From a virus: 29,355 nucleotides of DNA. Below, piece after piece: positions 7,597-14,085 of this stretch. The notes under the pieces were generated by a model that was not told the origin of the DNA, made no database searches, and saw only the letters and a program-made list of their open reading frames with translations. The DNA lies in the IMG/VR virus record IMGVR_UViG_3300041405_000021, positions 1 through 29,355 of that record; one strand, given 5' to 3'. The position numbers were made by a program, and so were the translations under genes. Position 1 is the first letter of the stretch. Each line of letters starts with the position of its first letter.

Positions 7597-7611
7597 TTAG
7601 GTAGGCGGCAT
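7597..7611 (-). CDS. possible leader minigene Met-Pro-Pro-Thr
   Basis: The minus strand shows GAGGAG, six bases, then ATG CCG CCT ACC TAA. The ribosome binding site is among the best in the window, but only four codons follow, two of them consecutive prolines, which are known to slow ribosomes. It lies between a candidate promoter (7645-7652) and the 38-aa gene, so it could be a leader peptide. It may also be chance. Confidence 0.3.
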   Translation of the reverse strand: MPPT

Positions 7612-7644
7612 AATAAACTCCTCAATTTAGTTAACAGCATGAAT

Positions 7645-7652
7645 GTAATATA
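7645..7652 (-). promoter_or_regulatory. candidate early-type phage promoter (TATATTAC)
   Basis: The minus strand reads GTTTAAAGAGTATATTAC in an AT-rich gap upstream of the small-gene block. TATATTAC matches, from memory, the core reported for early promoters of phiKZ-like phages used by the virion RNA polymerase. The position after a terminator and before a gene block fits. No second exact copy was found; the closest is TATATTCT at 24280-24287 on the plus strand. Confidence 0.45.
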
Positions 7653-7689
7653 CTCTTTAAACAAGTTCTAATAGTAGGTACGACATAAA

Positions 7690-7707
7690 GCCTCCCCGAA
7701 GGGAGGC
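7690..7707 (-). terminator. terminator hairpin with GCATAA / TTTATGTCG flanks
   Basis: On the minus strand the stop region GCATAA is followed by GCCTCCC, loop TTCG, GGGAGGC and then TTTATGTCGTAC. The stem is seven bases and perfect. It ends the gene at 7712. The core CCTCCCCGAAGGGAGG is identical to that at 13383-13398. Confidence 0.75.
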
Positions 7708-7711
7708 GCTA

Positions 7712-8839
7712 TTATGCTTGTCCGGGTACAAAGTAAGGGTACATATTCTTAAGCATCTGTAAGCCCGGCTCAACGCGATAGAACGGTGAAGCCAGTAAAG
7801 CTATACGAAGGTCGGCATCTGTAGACATTACGGTTCTAGCTCCCTCTGAGGCGCTTGTAAGGTACTGTAGATTCCATGCAACATCGGTACGCCATGCGGT
7901 GCCGGTAAACACCTGACGATTTACGTAGAACCAAGCTGGCTTGAGTTCATTCAAAATAGCGATCAGTCTACGACCTTCATCGTAATAATTCGGTTGAGTC
8001 TGTGCGCCATTAGGTTCAGTTGGGACGACCGGGTATGGTCCACCAGCAATACAACCTTCTGGAATTACATAACCTGCCAACAGTTGGTCTGGATATGCCG
8101 GGTTCTCTGCCACGAGGGCTTTACTACCACCGTGCAACATCAATCGTTCAATTACTTCAAGGCTAGTGCTTGGAGATAAGCTATCGGATGCACGTTTGGT
8201 TACACTGAATCGGAACTGATCATCGTAGTTATAGTTATACGACTTAGATTCTTCATTCCATTTAGCACCGAAGGTTTCATCTACCAGATCTGGAATACCC
8301 CATGCGGATACCTCAGTCAGGATACCTTTAACCAATGCAGCCTGTGCACCTAGGTCAAACACATTGATCAGTTGGTTACCCGATAGATCGGAGATGAAAC
8401 CCATTACCCCGCTGACGCTTTTATAGTCACCGCTAAGGAATGTTCTGGCTGCGCCATCCATGACCAGTTTAACCGAATCGATCATCGAGTTAGCACCACG
8501 GACGTAACCTGTACCTTCGTCGGCACCAGTCAAGTCACCCGTAATACTACGCTCAAGCGTTTCAGAGATATCTGTGATCGCGCTTCGACTACCACCCAAT
8601 GCATCACGGATACGGTTCTTTGCAGTGTTGAGATCCATACCACGATCTTGCATCGCGGTACCGATACCTTTAACCATCTTGGTAGCACCACCAATGATCG
8701 AGTTCAGGTCGACATCGAATGCAGAGATCTTGGAGGTAAGTTTGTTAGCTAAGCCTGTGTCAACGTCTTTATATACATCGACTTCTTTTACAGGGCTATC
8801 TGGTAACCCGGAGAATGTGGGGGCTGAGAATGGTAACAT
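7712..8839 (-). CDS. 375-aa probable virion structural protein
   Basis: The start is set at 8839 (MLPFSAPTF...) because TTGGAAG precedes it. A longer frame starting at 8893 would begin inside the terminator hairpin at 8874-8891. The protein is Gly/Ser/Asp-rich with helical stretches in the first half and a Tyr/Pro/Asn-rich second half, without signal or membrane segments, which is the look of a phage structural protein. I recognise no family. It is the last gene of the minus-strand run 11279-7712 and has terminators on both sides, so it may be transcribed alone. Confidence 0.8.
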   Translation of the reverse strand: MLPFSAPTFSGLPDSPVKEVDVYKDVDTGLANKLTSKISAFDVDLNSIIGGATKMVKGIGTAMQDRGMDLNTAKNRIRDALGGSRSAITDISETLERSITGDLTGADEGTGYVRGANSMIDSVKLVMDGAARTFLSGDYKSVSGVMGFISDLSGNQLINVFDLGAQAALVKGILTEVSAWGIPDLVDETFGAKWNEESKSYNYNYDDQFRFSVTKRASDSLSPSTSLEVIERLMLHGGSKALVAENPAYPDQLLAGYVIPEGCIAGGPYPVVPTEPNGAQTQPNYYDEGRRLIAILNELKPAWFYVNRQVFTGTAWRTDVAWNLQYLTSASEGARTVMSTDADLRIALLASPFYRVEPGLQMLKNMYPYFVPGQA

Positions 8840-8873
8840 GTTGGATTCTTCCAAAAAAGAAATGACATAAAAT

Positions 8874-8891
8874 GGGGCACCGAAGTACCCC
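8874..8891 (-). terminator. terminator hairpin with UUCG loop
   Basis: On the minus strand GGGGTAC, TTCG and GTGCCCC form a seven-base stem with one G-U pair, followed by ATTTTATGTC. GCATAA at the end of the preceding gene lies before the stem, so the same GCATAA-hairpin-TATGTC pattern is present. Confidence 0.7.
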
Positions 8892-8897
8892 ACTTAT

Positions 8898-9947
8898 TTA
8901 TGCTTTAATACGGAACACGGTATTAGCCCATGGTAACCGTACGGTGACTTTCTCACCCATACCCGACTTACCTGCAAATGACAACATTGTACGTTGCTCG
9001 CCATCCCCACTAAACGACATGGTACGATGGTACAACTGATAGTTCATGGCTGCCATCCAGTTTACGAGTGACTGCGCCAATTGCAAGCGCTCCGCAACTT
9101 GTTCTTCGGTTGGTTTATTACGTGCACCTTTCTTCGGTTCACGGTACTCCAAGATAGCTGTGTGATGAGGATCGAAGTTCAGTTTATCTAACTGAGTATA
9201 CGATACCCGACCATAATCCAACGACCAGTAAACACCGTTACCGTAGTCTTCACCGGGGAATGAATTACCACCTATATGTAACCCTAGGTTTGGATTTGCC
9301 ATCCAGTCCATGTCAACGTTCTGTTGGAAGTCTGGAGTGTGAATTAGACCGACCGTATACAACGCTCGAACAATAGAGTTACGACCATGAGTCCAAACTT
9401 TAATGAGATTCTCACGGAAGTCCGGCATTGCTCGAAGCTGGCTTTGAAATTCCAGACGATACATTACCGATGGTTGATTCCCCATTCTAGCGCGCTGCAA
9501 CAAACGACACACATCGATGTGACGGAGTAGTTCACGCAACCATGCTGGAACCTGATTCTTTTCCACGAACACGTATAGGTCAGTTACAGCTTCTTCATTA
9601 CCGTAGTGGGAACCGATCATTGTTTTCACGACGCCCGGCACTACAGCTTTCTTTACCTTAAGGAAGGAAGCCAGTTGACCTTGTGTTACGAATGTACCGT
9701 CGATGGACTTACCGCGAATCCATTTGTAAGCTCGTTCAGCCAGAGCAACTTGAGTCGTTACAGATTCACGCAGGTCCACGGATACAGGGGAGATCATTTG
9801 TTCAATCAGGGTATTAGTCATTTCAGTTACCTGTTCAGTTTTAGTTATTTCATTAATACGGGTCTGCAATCTAGCATGACCCGCTTCAGCAGCGGCAGTA
9901 AGGACGTTGTCACTTAGGTGAGTGGAACGTGGTCTACGCTGGCGCAT
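8898..9947 (-). CDS. hypothetical 349-aa protein, possibly structural
   Basis: The start ATG overlaps the stop of the upstream gene by one base (TAATG), so it is coupled to it. The N-terminus is basic, followed by ~100 helical residues. The remainder is a globular Tyr/Trp-rich domain including the stretch GEDYGNGVYWSLDYGRVSY. No family is recognised. It is the fourth gene of an operon with 11279-10524, 10527-10318 and 10321-9947, all joined by one- or four-base overlaps, so these products probably work together. Confidence 0.85.
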   Translation of the reverse strand: MRQRRPRSTHLSDNVLTAAAEAGHARLQTRINEITKTEQVTEMTNTLIEQMISPVSVDLRESVTTQVALAERAYKWIRGKSIDGTFVTQGQLASFLKVKKAVVPGVVKTMIGSHYGNEEAVTDLYVFVEKNQVPAWLRELLRHIDVCRLLQRARMGNQPSVMYRLEFQSQLRAMPDFRENLIKVWTHGRNSIVRALYTVGLIHTPDFQQNVDMDWMANPNLGLHIGGNSFPGEDYGNGVYWSLDYGRVSYTQLDKLNFDPHHTAILEYREPKKGARNKPTEEQVAERLQLAQSLVNWMAAMNYQLYHRTMSFSGDGEQRTMLSFAGKSGMGEKVTVRLPWANTVFRIKA

Positions 9948-10321
9948 TATTTAAGGTCGCTCAGTACGCTGCGAACGATATCAACCCAGTCTTGTTCCTC
10001 TTGGGTGATACCGTACGCAGACCAGATGACTTCTGTTTTCGCGTTATACTTCATTCGAATGAATGGGGAAGCACTACCCAGTTCCAGCCGAAGGACTTCC
10101 TCCAGTTGTTCTTTCAGGTTAGCTACATGTACGTATGGATGGTTCAAGCCATGTCCCCAACCTTGGAGGTAAGCATTATGCTTACTCCCGGTGATCAGGT
10201 ATTGACGCAGGCATTTATAGGAGACGAACGTAAGTCCCGTCGGGGTCTGTTTTGGGTAATCGTTATCATACCCGAAGAAACTTGGGCAAGTAGTTGGATT
10301 ACTCAGATCAAGTACGCTCAT
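9947..10321 (-). CDS. hypothetical 124-aa protein
   Basis: The ATG lies in a four-base ATGA overlap with the upstream gene, and its own stop overlaps the next ATG. The protein is soluble, with a Pro/Tyr/Gly-rich N-terminal half and an acidic helical C-terminus; I do not recognise it. Such tight overlaps suggest a fixed-ratio complex with the neighbours. In size and position it could be a tail or baseplate accessory protein, but this is only inference. Confidence 0.8.
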   Translation of the reverse strand: MSVLDLSNPTTCPSFFGYDNDYPKQTPTGLTFVSYKCLRQYLITGSKHNAYLQGWGHGLNHPYVHVANLKEQLEEVLRLELGSASPFIRMKYNAKTEVIWSAYGITQEEQDWVDIVRSVLSDLK

Positions 10322-10527
10322 CGATGAACCTCCGCATTGTTATACATGTAACGACCATTATCCGTGATGACTACTCGATCATCGATACGCTTGATCCAAC
10401 CATAGATGCACATTACCGCAATATTTGGATTAGGCCATGGTTTAGTAGGTGAGCGTTTGCTACCCATCTTAATGATCTCATCAAGAACATTGTAATACTG
10501 CTGATGGATTTTAAGTTCCATGGTCAC
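10318..10527 (-). CDS. hypothetical 69-aa protein
   Basis: This small protein is joined to both neighbours by ATGA overlaps. The first 25 residues form a helix; then comes a Pro-rich turn and a segment with Trp-Ile-Lys-Arg and DDRVVITDNGRYM that looks like a small winged or beta-hairpin fold. This is suggestive of a DNA-binding winged helix but too short to call. It is in the middle of the operon 11279-8898. Confidence 0.75.
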   Translation of the reverse strand: MTMELKIHQQYYNVLDEIIKMGSKRSPTKPWPNPNIAVMCIYGWIKRIDDRVVITDNGRYMYNNAEVHR

Positions 10528-11279
10528 TCCACGTAATACGGATCAGGCACATAAACAGGCATGATGGTATCCGGCATGGATTTCTTCATGATTGGATCAT
10601 CGGTCCAAACTAAGGTGAGGATGTATTCCTCAGCCTTTGGGCGAAGCAAGTGTAGACCACGACGAAAGCCATTCCAGCTCAATCGTGGATCAATCAAAGT
10701 ACGACGGAGTTGCTGTACGTTTTTGTTGATGTCATTCTGACTCAAGCCAACCACGTTAGCCGGATTCTTCATGTAATCATCAAACAGCTTTTCCCACCAC
10801 ACGTTAATGTCAGTGTGTTGTGACCCTTCGGTCGTTACGATGTGTCGAAGCAAATGCCCCATCAGCAATGCTGGTGGTTTGGTACCTTGAAACAGCGCGC
10901 AGTCTTTCCAGTTGAATTCATTCGATGCTGGGTTGGCTTCATCATCGGTTGGATCGATATTGACCCGATACGTACTTTCGACACCATCCTTCCAATGCAA
11001 CTTGATATCCAAGTGCGCACGTGCGGGATTGAGGAAGTCGATAGCTTTGTTGAAGGCAGACCAATTCATGTCATCTGCGATGAGCGCTTTATTAAGGTTT
11101 CCCTTATCCGGCTTAACCGCGTTATGCGGTTTCTCAAAGTACAGTGTGAGCAAGCGAGACCAGGTGAAGTAGTTCACCTTACGCCACAGCAATACTTCAC
11201 GGAACAGATAGCACAAAATACCTGAGGCTTGTTTCTTACCTTTCAGGGGGTCAGCAAGCAAATCTTTAACAGAATCCAT
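10524..11279 (-). CDS. 251-aa protein with two tandem copies of one domain
   Basis: The first (residues ~30-105) and second (~138-232) halves share an order of motifs: W-x-x-L/KL..Y/F-x-x-P..N-x-V, then N-x-N/L-N-K, then W-x-x-F-x-x-x-x-x-x-L-x-P, then a beta strand ending in W-K/T-D. This indicates an ancient internal duplication. I do not recognise the domain. The ATG at 11279 is preceded by TAGGTGTAGAGCTA. It is the first gene of the four-gene operon running to 8898. No signal or membrane segments are seen. Confidence 0.8.
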   Translation of the reverse strand: MDSVKDLLADPLKGKKQASGILCYLFREVLLWRKVNYFTWSRLLTLYFEKPHNAVKPDKGNLNKALIADDMNWSAFNKAIDFLNPARAHLDIKLHWKDGVESTYRVNIDPTDDEANPASNEFNWKDCALFQGTKPPALLMGHLLRHIVTTEGSQHTDINVWWEKLFDDYMKNPANVVGLSQNDINKNVQQLRRTLIDPRLSWNGFRRGLHLLRPKAEEYILTLVWTDDPIMKKSMPDTIMPVYVPDPYYVE

Positions 11280-11337
11280 TAGCTCTACACCTACGGTGAT
11301 TGTTACGGAGAATGACGGTTATCAAACCATGATCGGT

Positions 11338-11916
11338 CTACTTAGCGTCCTCTTTCATGTTATCGCTGATCACGCGTGTTACCGTCAGGATATCATTGTA
11401 CATCCGGTTCAGTACACGGCAGTGATAGTTCGATGGAGCGTTTTCGATAAAGCGATTGTGGTAGACCATGAGTTCTTTGATGGTACGAACACCCTCATAG
11501 AAACTAATAGACCGACCGCTCACACCGATGAGATAATCATCCAGTGTGATGGACTTACGGATCATAAACTGATCAGTTGAGATTTCTGTAACGGTTGCAT
11601 CGTCTTCATGGATCAATGCATTAGTCGCCAAGGTCACGATCGATACCAGTTCACTGAGTGTTGAGTGTCGCGGTTCAATGCTCAGGTACATCATCTCTCG
11701 TGCATTAGGACCTTCCACAAAATGACCCAGTTTGATACGTCCCCAGAACTCTACCAGCATAGTCGGCAGGTCTGTCATTCCAACATCGGGTCCATCGAAT
11801 TGCTCCAACAGTTTTGTGTAAGTATCCTTGGGTGTCGTTTTGAGCCATTTATCCAGTAAACGCGCCAGTTTATCAATCATTCTATATAGCCCCTTATCAA
11901 TTTTGTCATCAGACAT
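11338..11916 (-). CDS. hypothetical 192-aa protein
   Basis: The protein is helical and soluble, with no recognised family. The ATG at 11916 has no clear ribosome binding site; it sits in the sequence TTATGTCTG, only 23 bases from the start of the divergent gene at 11940. That leaves little space for two promoters with leaders and suggests a very short or absent leader. The next in-frame Met is residue 13 (11880). It lies 58 bases upstream of the operon that starts at 11279. Confidence 0.8.
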   Translation of the reverse strand: MSDDKIDKGLYRMIDKLARLLDKWLKTTPKDTYTKLLEQFDGPDVGMTDLPTMLVEFWGRIKLGHFVEGPNAREMMYLSIEPRHSTLSELVSIVTLATNALIHEDDATVTEISTDQFMIRKSITLDDYLIGVSGRSISFYEGVRTIKELMVYHNRFIENAPSNYHCRVLNRMYNDILTVTRVISDNMKEDAK

Positions 11917-11939
11917 AACTTTATTCAGTCAGGTATTTT

Positions 11940-12470
11940 ATGGAAAACATCGCAGCCGTGTTTATTGACCCAGAAGTTCCAGAGGTAGCGTATGAAGATC
12001 TTGACTTCGATACGCAGCTAAAACATACACAGCGAATCAAAAATCGCATCCTTCATAAGCTCGTCCACAGTAACCCAGATGGAACCCTCCCGACTGATAA
12101 GGACTCAGTAGAGCTGATGTTGAAGGTTGCTGACTCCATGGACAAATCGACCATCGCTAAGAAGCGTGTTAACGTCGAAGAGAAGAACGGTAACTCTGCT
12201 ATCAGTATTCTCACCGGTATTGCAGAGATGGTTTCTAAAGGCGGGAACACTAACCTGTTTGCACAGGAAGTCCCAACCGGTAGTAATACGAATACGGACA
12301 TCGGTGAACTCCCTGACTTCAGTAATGCGCATGCTAACGGTGAAGCTGAAGTGGGTGTTATCTCTGAGACAGCTGACTCGTTCGATAAACGAATGGAAGA
12401 AGTTAACCGTAAAGAGATGCAGCGACGTGAAGAAGCTATGGGTTTGAATATCAACCCAGTTGCTAAATAA
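11940..12470 (+). CDS. 176-aa protein, possibly small terminase-like
   Basis: Residues ~25-110 are helical with the pattern SVELMLKVADSMDKSTIAKK followed by a charged segment and a hydrophobic helix. A similar 'LL..LD.MD+.AL.+.R' pattern is, from memory, seen in some small terminase subunits of large myophages. The C-terminal ~65 residues are charged, with a Glu/Arg-rich helix. I rate the terminase idea as weak. It is a single plus-strand gene between two minus-strand blocks, with a convergent terminator at its 3' end. The leader is only ~23 bases and the ribosome binding site is poor. Confidence 0.8.
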   Translation: MENIAAVFIDPEVPEVAYEDLDFDTQLKHTQRIKNRILHKLVHSNPDGTLPTDKDSVELMLKVADSMDKSTIAKKRVNVEEKNGNSAISILTGIAEMVSKGGNTNLFAQEVPTGSNTNTDIGELPDFSNAHANGEAEVGVISETADSFDKRMEEVNRKEMQRREEAMGLNINPVAK

Positions 12471-12479
12471 CGAAATAGT

Positions 12480-12497
12480 GCCAGCCTTCGGGCTGGC
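12480..12497. terminator. bidirectional terminator between convergent genes
   Basis: GCCAGCC and GGCTGGC pair perfectly around TTCG, followed on the plus strand by TTTATGTCAG. It lies between the plus-strand stop at 12470 and the minus-strand stop at 12504. Confidence 0.8.
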
Positions 12498-12503
12498 TTT
12501 ATG

Positions 12504-12779
12504 TCAGTCTGTTCGATTACCTTGACCATACAACTCGAAGTCGTCCCCTAGTTCTACCCTGACAATAGTTGGGGCTTCAATAGCGGTGTTAATCTTTTCT
12601 TCGATACTGGCTAATACCTCTTTGGTGTGTTCAGCATCATTAGATGCTTTGAGTGCTATCCCTACAGCTACAGCAGTGGTTGCTGTTGCTACGATGATGG
12701 GTAAGTTATCTGAGATTGATTCGACTATTGGGTCAATGTGATCTCTCTTGAGTCTCTGTAGCCAATTGGGTTGTGTCAT
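12504..12779 (-). CDS. 91-aa membrane protein, paralogue of the C-terminus of the 6563-7339 product
   Basis: The order is a basic N-terminal helix, a hydrophobic Ala/Val/Ile segment around residues 26-45 that is a likely membrane helix, a charged helix, and the tail VRVELGDDFELYGQGNRTD. The last ~90 residues of the 258-aa protein at 6563-7339 show the same order and a nearly identical tail. The duplication must be old, since the DNA has diverged. The ATG at 12779 has TTAAGG upstream. The function is unknown. The conserved VELGDD-x-E-x-x-GQG end suggests a binding site for a shared partner. Confidence 0.8.
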   Translation of the reverse strand: MTQPNWLQRLKRDHIDPIVESISDNLPIIVATATTAVAVGIALKASNDAEHTKEVLASIEEKINTAIEAPTIVRVELGDDFELYGQGNRTD

Positions 12780-12797
12780 GTTAAGTTAACCTTAAGC

Positions 12798-12867
12798 TAG
12801 TCTATTGCTAACAAGGAATTGGAATAAAGAGTTTGATCCGAATTCCCCCTATCATAGCCATAGACTA
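12798..12867. repeat. nested long inverted repeat, possible RNA structure
   Basis: The outer arms TAGTCTATTGC (12798-12808) and GCCATAGACTA (12857-12867) pair in 10 of 11 positions. The inner arms GGAATTGG (12815-12822) and CCGAATTCC (12838-12846) pair with one bulge. The element fills the gap between two minus-strand membrane-protein genes and would lie in the leader of the 91-aa gene. Confidence 0.5.
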
Positions 12868-12875
12868 ACCGAGTA

Positions 12876-13319
12876 TTATTTCGTAAACTTCTTATAAGCG
12901 CTAAACCCTACAAGTGATATTGCCATAGCAAATAGACAAACACCAATAGCCTCACCTAATGTCTCATCAGGTTGATGCCTAGTGTCTGGATCAAAGGTTG
13001 CATAGTCATCCAAGTTAAGGTCCTCATAAGCGATTTTAAGAGGGTCGTTTATGTATTCGTGATATCGATACTCCTTAAGCCATAAAGCCTTCAGAACGTC
13101 GTCAGAGACGATTACAGTGATGGTTGTACCTAGTTCAGATAACAACCTTATTTCATATGCGGTACATCCTGCCGGTTTTACTAGTGTTACACGTTGCCCT
13201 AAGTAATAGATCCCCAACTTGTTCAATGTGTTACGATATTCAGTTTGCTCTACCAGATCCATCCAATGCTTGATGCCCCAGTATTCAGCCATTTTTGTTA
13301 GGTGTACATACATGTTCAC
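12876..13319 (-). CDS. 147-aa protein with C-terminal membrane anchor
   Basis: The soluble, Tyr/Leu-rich N-terminal part is followed by an acidic Asp-rich stretch (residues ~95-118) and a C-terminal hydrophobic helix at about 122-142 ending in YKKFTK, typical of a tail-anchored membrane protein. A GTG at 13319 overlaps the stop of a 20-codon upstream ORF as GTGA, and an ATG follows at 13313; either could be the start. No family is recognised. It lies next to the 91-aa membrane protein, so both may act at the host membrane. Confidence 0.7.
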   Translation of the reverse strand: MNMYVHLTKMAEYWGIKHWMDLVEQTEYRNTLNKLGIYYLGQRVTLVKPAGCTAYEIRLLSELGTTITVIVSDDVLKALWLKEYRYHEYINDPLKIAYEDLNLDDYATFDPDTRHQPDETLGEAIGVCLFAMAISLVGFSAYKKFTK

Positions 13320-13378
13320 GCTCGTTCATTTGGTGCTAGGGTATGATATAAATCTGAAATAAAATGTGTTGACGGCAT
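13316..13378 (-). CDS. possible 20-aa leader ORF
   Basis: The minus strand reads GGGAGG, four bases, then an ATG that opens a 20-codon frame (MPSTHFISDLYHTLAPNERA). Its TGA overlaps the GTG start of the 147-aa gene by four bases. The ribosome binding site is the 3' arm of the hairpin at 13383-13398. The overlap supports translational coupling, but the peptide has no recognisable feature and may be chance. Confidence 0.3.
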   Translation of the reverse strand: MPSTHFISDLYHTLAPNERA

Positions 13379-13382
13379 AATA

Positions 13383-13398
13383 CCTCCCCGAAGGGAGG
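13383..13398. terminator. hairpin with CATAA / TATGTC flanks
   Basis: CCTCCC and GGGAGG pair around CGAA. GCATAA precedes it and AGTATGTCTG follows on the plus strand, so its flanks point in the plus direction although the genes on both sides are on the minus strand. On the minus strand the sequence after the stem is TATTATGCCG. It lies between the homing-endonuclease gene (ends 13464) and the 147-aa gene. Confidence 0.6.
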
Positions 13399-13463
13399 CA
13401 GTATGTCTGTGACGCCCTGTAGTGCGATTACAGCGATGTTAACTATAAATACGATGCATCACC

Positions 13464-14075
13464 TTACTTGTATCGCCACCCCTTAAATAAAGCGGTTTGG
13501 CTACGGATACGGTCAGCAGCGGTTTGCAGTCCGATACCATAAGTTTTAGCAACTGTGGTAAGGCTTTCATATTCAATGTCATCCACTAATACAGGTTTAC
13601 GTTTCTTAGCCGCGCGATTTTCTATCCATTCAGCTGATTGCTTCATACCAGTGCGAGTTTCAGACATTTTCTTCCGAGTGGTGTCAGTATGACCTATACC
13701 CATTTTACTGATCGACATCCTAGCTCGAGCTTCCAGTGTTTTTGGGATGCCGGTTTTCTTCGCCGATAAAGCCTGACGCATTTCCTCGGTCCATATGACG
13801 TCTACAACCCCTGTCCGATTTAATAATGTTCCAGACTCTCTCAGTAATTGGATAAGACTAGCTTCAGTCTGCCTAGCTGTTTCAATATCCGGCATTTCGT
13901 GAACCGTTACCTTGAACTCGGGCGACTGGTCGTATGCTTTCTGTAAGTCAGTATTTACATGCTTACCAAGTTTCAATGTATAGAAATGGCTTCGCTTGCG
14001 GGTTACGATATCGTTGGTTGAGCCTATGTATATCTTACCAGACTCAACATGCTCTAGTGTGTATACATAGGCCAT
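13464..14075 (-). CDS. GIY-YIG homing endonuclease (free-standing)
   Basis: The 203-aa protein starts with the GIY-YIG domain: YVYTL, then KIYIGSTND (Tyr16, Gly18), likely catalytic Arg in TRKRSH (residues 26-28), Glu71 in TEASLIQLL and Asn86. Residues ~104-155 hold repeated NUMOD3-type DNA-binding motifs (AKKTGIPKTLEARARMSISK; SETRTGMKQSAEW). The C-terminal ~45 residues match a NUMOD1-like helix-turn-helix (EYESLTTVAKTYGIG). Such enzymes cut cognate phage genomes and spread their own gene. It lies 10 bases after the SbcC-like gene with its ribosome binding site AAAGG at that stop, so it was probably inserted next to, and rides on the transcript of, a conserved replication gene. Confidence 0.9.
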   Translation of the reverse strand: MAYVYTLEHVESGKIYIGSTNDIVTRKRSHFYTLKLGKHVNTDLQKAYDQSPEFKVTVHEMPDIETARQTEASLIQLLRESGTLLNRTGVVDVIWTEEMRQALSAKKTGIPKTLEARARMSISKMGIGHTDTTRKKMSETRTGMKQSAEWIENRAAKKRKPVLVDDIEYESLTTVAKTYGIGLQTAADRIRSQTALFKGWRYK

Positions 14076-14085
14076 GCTATTACCT

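Noticed and set aside
7352-7600. 82-codon frame on the plus strand
   Set aside because: It is antisense to the 38-aa membrane peptide, which has a good ribosome binding site, and it lies in a minus-strand block.
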